Assembly (NCBI GenBank): GCA_963792385.1
Contig: CAWBVZ010000012.1
Coordinates: 62,001 to 126,000 of the forward strand
DNA from: DASSUW01 sp963792385
GTDB lineage: Bacteria > Actinomycetota > Thermoleophilia > Solirubrobacterales > Solirubrobacteraceae
Reading direction: 5' to 3'
DNA: 64,000 nt
Shown: piece after piece, positions 55,788 to 62,600 of the stretch
How the letters are laid out: every line of letters begins with the position of its first letter
How positions within the stretch are numbered: position 1 is the first letter of the stretch
Program-made: the position numbers and the translations under genes
The notes under the pieces: model-generated
Database searches by the model: none
The model's input: only the letters and a program-made list of their open reading frames with translations
What the model was told of the DNA's origin: nothing

Positions 55788-57844
55788 CAACGCTTGCAGC
55801 GACGGAGATCGGCTCGATCGTCGACGGGAAGCCCCGGACCGACGCCCCCGGCGGCCATCTCACGTCCACGAACCCCGCCAACACCTCCGAGACCGTGGCC
55901 GAGGTGCGGCTCGGCGACGCCGCCACCTTCGTCGACGCCGCGCGCGCCGCGCGCGCCGCCCAGAAGGCGTGGGCCGCCGTCCCGGCGCCCGCCCGCGGGC
56001 GCGTGATCGCGAACGTCGGACGCCTCGTCGAGGCCAACAAGGAGGCGCTCTCGCGCCTCGTCACGCGCGAGGTCGGCAAGCCCTACGCCGAGTCGCTCGG
56101 CGAGGTGCAGGAGATCATCGACACCTGCGACTTCTTCATCGGCGAAGGCCGGCGGCTGTACGGCCAGACCGTCCCGTCGGAGATGCCGAACAAGCAGCTC
56201 TTCACGTTCCGGATGCCGGTCGGCGTCGCCGCGATCATCACCGCCGGCAACTTCCCCGTCGCCGTCCCCGCCTGGTACCTCGTGCCGGCGATCCTGTGCG
56301 GCAATGCGGTCGTGTGGAAGCCGGCCGAGTACTCGCCGGCGCTCGGCAACGCGCTCGCGCAGCTGTTCCACGCGGGCGGCGTGCCCGGTGGCGTGCTGAA
56401 CGTCGTCCAGGCCGAGGGCGCGGCGACCTACGAAGGGCTCGAGCGGGCGATCGAGGAGCGGCTCGTCGACAAGGTCGGCTTCACCGGCTCGAGCGCCGTC
56501 GGCTCGAAGATCGGCGAGCTCTGCGGCCGCCACCTGCAGTCGCCGTGCCTGGAGCTCGGCGGCAAGAACCCGATGGTCGTGATGGACGACGCCGACATCG
56601 ACCTCGCCGTCGAGGGCGCCCTGTTCGGCGGCTACGGCACGGCCGGCCAGCGCTGCACGTCGCTCGGGACGTCGATCGTCCACGAGTCGGTGCACGACGA
56701 GTTCGTGCGCAAGCTCAACGAGCGGTTGAGCTCCGCCGCGATCGGCGATCCGACGCAGGACGTGCTGTACGGCCCGATGCTGCATGAGCGGTTCGCGGAG
56801 CGCTTCGAGGACTGGCTCGGCCTGATCCAGGAGCACCACACCGTGTACGGCTCGACCGCGCGCGGCCGCATCACCTCCGACAACCCGCGCGAGGGCTTCG
56901 TGGGCGACGCCGACGCTGGCATCTACTACCACCCGGTGCTGGTCGACGGCGTGACGATCGAGGATGACCTGTATTCGACCGAGACGTTCGGCCCGATCAC
57001 CGGCGTCGCGACGTTCCGCGACTTCGACGAGGCGATGGAGCTCGCGAACAACCATGGCTACGGCCTCTCGTCGTCGATCTACACGCGGTCGGGCGAGAAC
57101 GCGTTCCGCTTCCGCGAGCGGATCAGCGCCGGCATGGTGTCGGTCAACAACTCGACGTCCGGCGCCGAGGCGCACCTGCCGTTCGGCGGCAACGGCAAGT
57201 CGGGCAACGGCTCACGCCAGTCGGGCATCTGGGTGCTCGACCAGTTCACCCGCTGGCAGTCGATGAACTGGGACTACGCCGGCAAGCTGCAGAAGGCGCA
57301 GATGGACGTCGTCGAGATCGACGCCGACCCAGAGTTCGCTCGAGCGTCGAGTCGGAGCCCGGATGGGCGACTGCGCGCCAGCCCCACCCGCGGGCTCGCC
57401 GATAACCCCACTCGGCTTCACCCCCGGGGCGCCTGGCATCCACGGCTCGGCCGTCCCGGTCGGGCCGCCTGTTCTGAGACTCTGCGAGCGTCTGCGCGCC
57501 AGCGCATGGGGATGAACCTTCCGCGAGCGGCCGCCCGAACTGGCGGCCGTTCCGTTCTCTCTCCCCAGGAGGATCCCCATGAGTCCTACCCGTCTCTTGC
57601 GCTGGAGCGCCGCGTTGGCCTCCGTGCTCGCTCTCTCCACGGTGGCCGCGCAGGCCTCGCACGACCGCGGTGGCTACGACCGCTCACCGCGGCCGGACCG
57701 GATGCTGGTCGTGACCACCAGCCAGAACCAGCTCCTCCGGCTCAACGCACGCAATCCCGAACGCATCCGCGCCATCCAGTCGATCACCGGCCTCCCCGCC
57801 GGCGTGACGCTGCGGGGGATCGACTTCCGGCCGAAGACCGGTGA
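55784..57844 (+). CDS. Aldehyde dehydrogenase with abnormal C-terminal run-on
   Basis: NAD(P)-dependent aldehyde dehydrogenase. Residues 1 to ~515 are a complete enzyme: N156 (AGNFP), glutamate E257 (LELGGKNP), nucleophile C291 (GTAGQRCTSLGTS) and the C-terminal LPFGGNGKSGNGSRQSGIWVLDQFTRWQSMNWDYAGKLQKAQMDVVEID. Nearest to the ALDH7-like group. After about base 57330 the frame lacks the expected stop and runs 170 more codons through a terminator-like hairpin and the first 266 bases of the DUF4394 gene, giving Arg/Pro-rich nonsense. The true end is probably near 57330; a lost stop or small indel is the likely cause. Confidence 0.85.
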   Translation: MTTLAATEIGSIVDGKPRTDAPGGHLTSTNPANTSETVAEVRLGDAATFVDAARAARAAQKAWAAVPAPARGRVIANVGRLVEANKEALSRLVTREVGKPYAESLGEVQEIIDTCDFFIGEGRRLYGQTVPSEMPNKQLFTFRMPVGVAAIITAGNFPVAVPAWYLVPAILCGNAVVWKPAEYSPALGNALAQLFHAGGVPGGVLNVVQAEGAATYEGLERAIEERLVDKVGFTGSSAVGSKIGELCGRHLQSPCLELGGKNPMVVMDDADIDLAVEGALFGGYGTAGQRCTSLGTSIVHESVHDEFVRKLNERLSSAAIGDPTQDVLYGPMLHERFAERFEDWLGLIQEHHTVYGSTARGRITSDNPREGFVGDADAGIYYHPVLVDGVTIEDDLYSTETFGPITGVATFRDFDEAMELANNHGYGLSSSIYTRSGENAFRFRERISAGMVSVNNSTSGAEAHLPFGGNGKSGNGSRQSGIWVLDQFTRWQSMNWDYAGKLQKAQMDVVEIDADPEFARASSRSPDGRLRASPTRGLADNPTRLHPRGAWHPRLGRPGRAACSETLRASARQRMGMNLPRAAARTGGRSVLSPQEDPHESYPSLALERRVGLRARSLHGGRAGLARPRWLRPLTAAGPDAGRDHQPEPAPPAQRTQSRTHPRHPVDHRPPRRRDAAGDRLPAEDR
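57528..57549 (+). terminator. Hairpin between the aldehyde dehydrogenase and DUF4394 genes
   Basis: CGGCCGCC and GGCGGCCG pair perfectly around a 6-base loop and are followed by a T-rich stretch (TTCCGTTCTCTCT). It lies 18 bases before the AGGAGG of the next gene, so it fits a terminator or a 5' regulatory hairpin. Confidence 0.5.
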
Positions 57845-58420
57845 CCTCTACGGCGTCGGCTCAGACAGCGTCGTCTACCGCGTCAACCCAACACTGGCAT
57901 CGCGATCTCCGAGGGCCCGGCGTTCACGCCGACGCTGCGCGGGAAGGCGTTCGGCGTCGACTTCAACCCGGTCGTGGACAAGATCCGCGTCGTCAGCGAC
58001 GACCGCCAGAACCTGCGCCTGAACGTCGACGAGGGCACCGTGCTGAGCACCGACAAGGACCTCAACCCCGGGCTGCCGATGGTCGTGGCCGCCGGCTACG
58101 AGAACTCGTCATTCAGCTTCACCCAGCCCGCGGCGACGACGCTGCACGTGGTCGACGCGGCGAGCGACATGCTGTTCACGCAGGCTCCGCCGAACGACGG
58201 CACGCTCACGAACGGCCGCAGGCTCGGCATCGACGTCGGCCTCAACGCCGGGTTCGACATCGCGGGCAGCGACAACCTCGGCTTCCTGACGAACGCCACG
58301 TCGCGTCGTGGCACGAGCCTCTACACGGTCGATCTCCAGACCGGCAAGACGAAGTCGCTCGGCACGATCGGCGGCGGCAAGCGCCTCGTCGTCACCGGCT
58401 TGGCGGCCTGGCAGGACTGA
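57579..58420 (+). pseudogene. Secreted DUF4394 protein, frameshifted
   Basis: Exported DUF4394 protein broken by one frameshift. AGGAGG (57567-57572) precedes ATG 57579, and a signal peptide ends near A-Q-A-S (~27). The first frame carries MLVVTTSQNQLLRLNARNPERIRAIQSITGLPAGVTLRGIDFRPKTGDLYGVGSDSVVYRVNP; at ~57888 homology moves to the frame that reads NTGIAISEGPAFTPTLRGKAFGVDFNPVVDKIRVVSDDRQNLRLN and ends at 58420. One missing base after AACCC restores a single 281-residue frame. DUF4394 repeats form a beta-propeller-like fold of unknown role. Function is probably lost unless this is a sequence error. Confidence 0.85.
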
Positions 58421-58480
58421 CTGCGCTGCGCGGGCGGGTGGCTGATCCGGCCGCCCGCCCGCTGCGCAGTTTCCTCCACG

Positions 58481-59057
58481 GTGCTCAACGCGTCGCCAGC
58501 CATCGCCGGTCTCGCCGCGGACGCCGCCGACGCTGAGCTACTCGCGCTCGTCGCGGCGGGGGATCACGGCACGCCGCTTCGGCGCCTCTACTCCCGCTAC
58601 GAAGCGCCGGCTGTACGGGTTCGGCCTGCGTCTGCTCGGCGAGCCGGGCCTCGCGGAGGAGCTTGTGCAGGAGACGTGGGTGCGGCTGTGGCAGACCGCC
58701 CCGCGCTTCGACCCCGAGCGCGGCACCGTCCGCGCGCTCCTCTTCACGATCGCCCGCCGCGTCGCGGTCGACCTGTGGCGGCGGCCGTCATCCCGAGCGC
58801 TCGGCGCCGAGGTCGAGGATGCCGGAGCCGTGGCCGCGCGGGCCGACGAGGTGCTGCTCGCCGTGACCGTGCGCGACGCGATGATGTCGCTCTCGCCGGC
58901 GCATCGCCAGGTGCTCGAGCTGGTCTACGACGAGGACATGAAGCTGGCAGAGATCGCCGAGCGGCTGGGCGTGCCGCTCGGCACGGTCAAGACGCGCGCG
59001 CACCATGCGCTGCGCGGCCTTCGCCGCGCCCTTGAGGAACGAGGCTGGGATGGCTGA
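58481..59057 (+). pseudogene. ECF-type RNA polymerase sigma factor, frameshifted
   Basis: Extracytoplasmic-function sigma factor in two frames. Frame 1 from GTG 58481 covers the start of region 2 (DAELLALVAAGDHGTPLRRLYSRYE). Around 58600 (TACGAAGCGCC) one surplus A shifts the frame; removing it gives R-Y-E-R-R-L-Y-G-F-G and then LLGEPGLAEELVQETWVRLWQTAPRFDPERGTVRALLFTIARRVAVDLWRR (region 2) and LSPAHRQVLELVYDEDMKLAEIAERLGVPLGTVKTRAHHALRGLRRAL (region 4, recognition helix). It overlaps the anti-sigma gene by 8 bases. SigK-like by its RskA-type partner. Confidence 0.85.
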
Positions 59058-59733
59058 CGGCAACGGCGCCCACCCGGACCTCGCCGGCTACCTGCTCGGC
59101 GCGCTCACGCCGCTCGAGGCGGAGGCGTTCGAGGCGCATCTGCGCGAGTGCGCGGCGTGCCGGAGCGAGAGCGGCGAACTGGGCATGCTGCCCGAGCTGC
59201 TCGCCTCCGTGGGCCCGTCGTTCGAGGTGTCCGCCGGGCTCGCGGACCGGGTCTTCGCCGCGATCGCGCCGCCGCCCCCGCCGCGGCGCCGCTCGCGATG
59301 GCGGGTGCTGGTGCCGGTCGCCGCCGCGACGGCGACCGCCGCGGTGGTGGTCGTCGCGTTGTCCGGCGGCGACAGTGGCCGCGAGCGCTACGCGCTGCAG
59401 GGCGCGGGCGCTCAGGTCAGCGCCACGGTGCGGACGACCGGCGTGGGGCGCGAGGTGGAGGTGCGGATCGACCGCCTGCGCGACCCGCGGCCCGACGGCC
59501 TGTACGAGCTGTGGTTCGTGGCGCCGGACGACCGCCGCGGCCACCCGCACCGCGTCTCCGCGGGAACGTTCCACCCCGACGACGCCGGCCGCGGCACGGT
59601 GCGCCTGGTCGCGGCCGCCGACCCGAAGACCTACACCGCGATCTCGGTCACGCTCGAGCCGGCCGACGGCAACCCGCGCCGCCAGGGGCCGACGGTGCTG
59701 CGCGCCGTCGCTGTCAGTCGAACAGCTCGCTGA
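59050..59733 (+). CDS. Anti-sigma factor with zinc motif and RskA-like C-terminal domain
   Basis: Membrane anti-sigma factor of 227 residues that would hold the neighbouring sigma factor inactive. N-terminal ZAS domain with H30-x3-C34-x2-C37 (AHLRECAAC), a Pro/Arg stretch, one helix at ~83-104 (VLVPVAAATATAAVVVVAL) and an extracytoplasmic anti-sigma-K domain (GREVEVRIDRLRDPRPDGLYELWFVAPDDRRGHPHRVSAGTF). RskA-type factors are released by regulated proteolysis. The gene is intact although its cognate sigma gene is frameshifted. Its 3' end overlaps the opposing zinc-ribbon gene by 20 bases. Confidence 0.9.
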   Translation: MADGNGAHPDLAGYLLGALTPLEAEAFEAHLRECAACRSESGELGMLPELLASVGPSFEVSAGLADRVFAAIAPPPPPRRRSRWRVLVPVAAATATAAVVVVALSGGDSGRERYALQGAGAQVSATVRTTGVGREVEVRIDRLRDPRPDGLYELWFVAPDDRRGHPHRVSAGTFHPDDAGRGTVRLVAAADPKTYTAISVTLEPADGNPRRQGPTVLRAVAVSRTAR

Positions 59734-59974
59734 GGAAGCTGCTCTTCTTCTTGCGCCCGCCGCGGTGGCCCTCATCTCGATGCTCGCCGCCGCCGCTCCA
59801 CGACGGCTGCTTCTCCGACCGGTCATCGCCGCCGTAGTAGCCGGTTTCGGCATCGACGAGCCGCTCGAGCTCACCGCGGTCGAGAAAGATGCCGCGACAC
59901 TCGGTGCACTGATCGATGTCAACGCCGTTGCGCTCGTACCGGCGCATGTCGCCCCCGCACTTCGGACAGGTCAT
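59714..59974 (-). CDS. Zinc-ribbon protein, zf-TFIIB family
   Basis: Protein of 86 residues. ATG 59974 follows AAGGAGG at good spacing; an upstream in-frame extension is unlikely. Zinc site C3-x2-C6 and C24-x2-C27 (MTCPKCGGDM..., QCTECRGIFLDRGELERL) is the zf-TFIIB signature. The C-terminal half is charged (GGDDRSEKQPSWSGGGEHRDEGHRGGRKKKSSFLSELFD). Function unknown; possibly nucleic-acid or protein binding. Confidence 0.85.
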   Translation of the reverse strand: MTCPKCGGDMRRYERNGVDIDQCTECRGIFLDRGELERLVDAETGYYGGDDRSEKQPSWSGGGEHRDEGHRGGRKKKSSFLSELFD

Positions 59975-60072
59975 CGCTCGCCTCCTTTGTGGACTGGCGT
60001 CAACCCTAGGGTCGCTAGCTCGCCGGCACCTAAACGCGCCAAGCGGGCGTCTGTCCGAAGCTAAATCCTGTC

Positions 60073-60090
60073 TTGACAAAAATAGTTGTC
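60073..60090 (+). promoter_or_regulatory. Promoter -35 with overlapping palindromic operator
   Basis: TTGACA (60073-60078) overlaps an inverted repeat GACAA (60075-60079) / TTGTC (60086-60090) with a 6-base centre. It lies 18 bases before the HTH regulator gene; the -10 is not clear. This is a likely autoregulatory site. Confidence 0.5.
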
Positions 60091-60107
60091 GGTGAGAAGG
60101 TGTTCCC

Positions 60108-60707
60108 ATGCACGACGTCGCCGTCATCGAGAACGCCGCCGCCGCCGAGGCGTCGCTGGATCCGATCCGCGCCGGCCTGCTCGCCGAGCTGGCCGAGCCC
60201 GGGTCCGCCAGCACGCTCGCCGCGCGCGTCGGGCTGACCCGCCAGAAGACGAACTACCACCTGCGGGCGCTGGAACGCCATGGCCTGGTGGAGCTCGTCG
60301 AGGAGCGCCGCAAGGGCAACTGCACCGAGCGCGTGCTCCGGGCGACGGCCGCGTCCTACGTGATCTCGCCGACCGCCCTGTCGGCGGTTGCGCCCGATCC
60401 GTCACGCGAGCCGGACCAGCGCTCCGCGCGCTGGCTGCTCGCGGTCGCCGGGCGCCTGGTCGGCGAGGTCGGTGAGCTCATCACCCGGGCGGGCGCGGCC
60501 GGCAAGCCGCTCGCGACCCTCGGGATCGACAGCGAGGTGCGATTCGCGTCCGCGAAGGACCGGGCCGCGTTTGCCGCCGAGCTGGCGGACGCCGTCAACG
60601 GCCTCGTCGCGAAGTATCACGACGAGGCGGCCCCCGGCGGTCGTCCGCACCGCTTCGTCGTCGCGCTGCACCCAACCATCACGAAACCCAAGGAGCCCCA
60701 CTCATGA
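60108..60707 (+). CDS. ArsR-like helix-turn-helix transcriptional regulator
   Basis: Winged-helix regulator of 199 residues. DPIRAGLLAELAEPGSASTLAARVGLTRQKTNYHLRALERHGLVELVEERRKGNCTERVLRAT is an HTH_20/ArsR-type DNA-binding domain; no metal-binding cysteine pair of classic ArsR is present. The C-terminal ~100 residues (FASAKDRAAFAAELADAVNGLVAKYHDE) form an effector or dimer domain. It overlaps the SRPBCC gene by 4 bases. ArsR-type regulators paired with SRPBCC/AHSA1 proteins are common in actinobacteria, and the palindrome upstream suggests autoregulation. Confidence 0.9.
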   Translation: MHDVAVIENAAAAEASLDPIRAGLLAELAEPGSASTLAARVGLTRQKTNYHLRALERHGLVELVEERRKGNCTERVLRATAASYVISPTALSAVAPDPSREPDQRSARWLLAVAGRLVGEVGELITRAGAAGKPLATLGIDSEVRFASAKDRAAFAAELADAVNGLVAKYHDEAAPGGRPHRFVVALHPTITKPKEPHS

Positions 60708-61438
60708 GCCGTGCCTTCGAGATCACCCGCGAGGTCGACCTGCCCGCTGCCCCGGAAGACGTCTGGACCGCGATCACCGCTGATACCGCGGCCTGGCAGT
60801 TCCCGACAGGGATGGAGATCCCCGCCGGCGGCGGGCCGCCCGAGGGCGCGCCGGTCACGACGTGGGACCCGCCGAACCGTCTCGTGATCCGGATGGAGTC
60901 GCCGGACGGGACCTTCAACGCGCTCGACTACGCGATCGAGGCCCGCGAGGGCGGCACGGCGCACCTGCGCTACGTGCACAGCGGGATCCTCGCCGACGAG
61001 TGGGAGGACCAGTACGACGCCATCGGCGGCCACACGGACTTCTACCTCCACACGCTCGGGCAGTACCTCGAGCACTTCAACGGCCGCGACATCACCTACG
61101 TCGGCCAGGGGTCGTCCGGCATCGACGGACCCGAGAGCGCCGGAACGCCGGACGCGATGGACACGCTGCGCGCCGCTCTCGGCGTTTCCTCGGACGCGAA
61201 TGTGGGAGACGAGGTCCATGCGTCGCTCGGTGACGCCGGCACGCTCGACGGCGTGATCGACTACTCGACGCCGGAGTTCCTCGGCGTCCGCACCACCGAC
61301 GGCCTGTTCCGCTTCTTCGGCCGCAACCACTACGGCAGCGTGGTCGGCATGAGCGCGCACCTGTTCATCGACGGCGGCGTCGACGCCGCCGCCAGCGAGG
61401 CCGCGCTCAAGGCCTGGCTGGACGGGCTGTACGCGTAG
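60704..61438 (+). CDS. SRPBCC family (AHSA1-like) ligand-binding protein
   Basis: START/Bet-v-1-like hydrophobic-ligand-binding protein of 244 residues: FEITREVDLPAAPEDVWTAITADTAAWQFPTGMEIPAGGGPPEG, TTWDPPNRLVIRME, LDYAIEAREGGTAHLRYVHSGILADEWEDQYDAIGGHTDFYLHTLGQYLEHF. It is longer than single-domain members; residues ~150-244 look like a degenerate second module. It is coupled to the HTH regulator and may bind or modify the same ligand. The stop is followed by a large perfect hairpin. Confidence 0.88.
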   Translation: MSRAFEITREVDLPAAPEDVWTAITADTAAWQFPTGMEIPAGGGPPEGAPVTTWDPPNRLVIRMESPDGTFNALDYAIEAREGGTAHLRYVHSGILADEWEDQYDAIGGHTDFYLHTLGQYLEHFNGRDITYVGQGSSGIDGPESAGTPDAMDTLRAALGVSSDANVGDEVHASLGDAGTLDGVIDYSTPEFLGVRTTDGLFRFFGRNHYGSVVGMSAHLFIDGGVDAAASEAALKAWLDGLYA

Positions 61439-61443
61439 ATAAA

Positions 61444-61489
61444 CGGGGTCAGACCCCTGTTAGGGCGCCCTACCAGGGGTCTGACCCCG
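61444..61489. terminator. Large perfect hairpin between convergent genes
   Basis: CGGGGTCAGACCCCTG (61444-61459) and CAGGGGTCTGACCCCG (61474-61489) pair over 16 bases; the loop contains the palindrome AGGGCGCCCT (61462-61471). TTAGGGCGCCC is directly repeated at 61491-61501. It should terminate transcripts from both sides. Confidence 0.7.
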
Positions 61490-61490
61490 G

Positions 61491-62600
61491 TTAGGGCGCC
61501 CAAACGAGCTCGGCGACCTCGCAGCCGCGGTGCGCCGCCACGATGCCCGCCTCGACCTCGATGGCGGCGGCGGCCTTGCGCGCAGCCGCAGCGACCGGCT
61601 CGACCGTGACGACGAGCCGCTTGCCCTTCTTGGCCGGCCGCCACAGGCCCGCCAGGTCGCCGTCGACGAGCACGACGCCCGGGTTGCCGAGCGAGCGGCG
61701 CACGCGAGAGCGCAGCTCGCGGTCGGGCAGCAGCGTGTCGCGGTCGCGCTGGTCGAGGTATGGGTCGTAGGGCGGCAGAAGCCGCACGCCTGCGGCGGCC
61801 GGCGGATCGGCGAGCCGGTCGGCGTCGGCGGCGAGGATCAGCGCGCGCCGGCCGCCGAAGTCGACCTCCTCGACCTCGTCCTCGACGCGGGCGAGCAGGG
61901 CGCGCGCATGGCTCGGGGCGATGCCGGCCCAGCCGGCGAGGTCGGTGCGCGTCGCCGGCCCGTAGGCGTGGAGGAAGCGGCGCATGAGCTCCGCTCCCGG
62001 GTCGGCGACCGCCGGGGCTTCCGGCGGCGCGCCGAACACGGTCACGCGGCCGCGGCGCTCGGCGACTGCGAGCACGCCCTTGATGCCCGTGGCGCGCCAC
62101 AGCAACGGGTGCACGTGATGGCTCTCGCAGCCGCGGCACCACCACAGCAACTCCGCGGGCAGCCGCTCGCGCAGCGCCTGGTGGAAGTCGTCGCGTTCGA
62201 GCGGCCCGGCGGAGAGAGCGTCGGCGACCGCGCTGCTCACCCGGTCGAGCGCATCGAGCGCACTGACGCCCGCCTCGTCGAGCGAGTCGGTGGCGGACCC
62301 GACCTGCGCCCGCGCAGCCGCCTCGTCCGGCGGGTCGAGGGCGATCGTGAAGACGGCGAGGTCTTCTCGCGGCACCGCGATCGACGCGCCGCGGAACGCG
62401 TGGACGATCACGAGCTCGTCGATGTCCTCCGGCCGCGAGTCCTCGACGCGCACCGCGAGGGCGACCGGCGCCATGCCGGGCGGGAAGTCCTGCAGCCCGA
62501 TCACGCCTGCCGCCTGCTCGGCCGACCCGGCCGGCAGCCGCCGGTGCAGGTTGTGGGACGCCAGCCGGAAGGCGAGCGCCTGCTCCCGGCTGATCTCCAC
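61491..62600 (-). CDS. Winged-helix DNA-binding protein (HTH_42 / AlkZ-related family)
   Basis: Protein of 369 residues in the family that includes the crosslink-repair DNA glycosylases AlkZ/YcaQ: N-terminal LAFRLASHNLHRRLP, central WWCRGCESHHVHPLLWRATGIKGVLAV with a C-x2-C-x2-HH cluster, and LLPPYDPYLDQRDRD, the region that carries the catalytic QxD-type residues in AlkZ relatives. Many actinobacterial members are not proven glycosylases, so DNA repair is possible but unproven. Its GTG start overlaps the stop of the ThDP enzyme gene by one base. Confidence 0.82.
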   Translation of the reverse strand: MEISREQALAFRLASHNLHRRLPAGSAEQAAGVIGLQDFPPGMAPVALAVRVEDSRPEDIDELVIVHAFRGASIAVPREDLAVFTIALDPPDEAAARAQVGSATDSLDEAGVSALDALDRVSSAVADALSAGPLERDDFHQALRERLPAELLWWCRGCESHHVHPLLWRATGIKGVLAVAERRGRVTVFGAPPEAPAVADPGAELMRRFLHAYGPATRTDLAGWAGIAPSHARALLARVEDEVEEVDFGGRRALILAADADRLADPPAAAGVRLLPPYDPYLDQRDRDTLLPDRELRSRVRRSLGNPGVVLVDGDLAGLWRPAKKGKRLVVTVEPVAAAARKAAAAIEVEAGIVAAHRGCEVAELVWAP

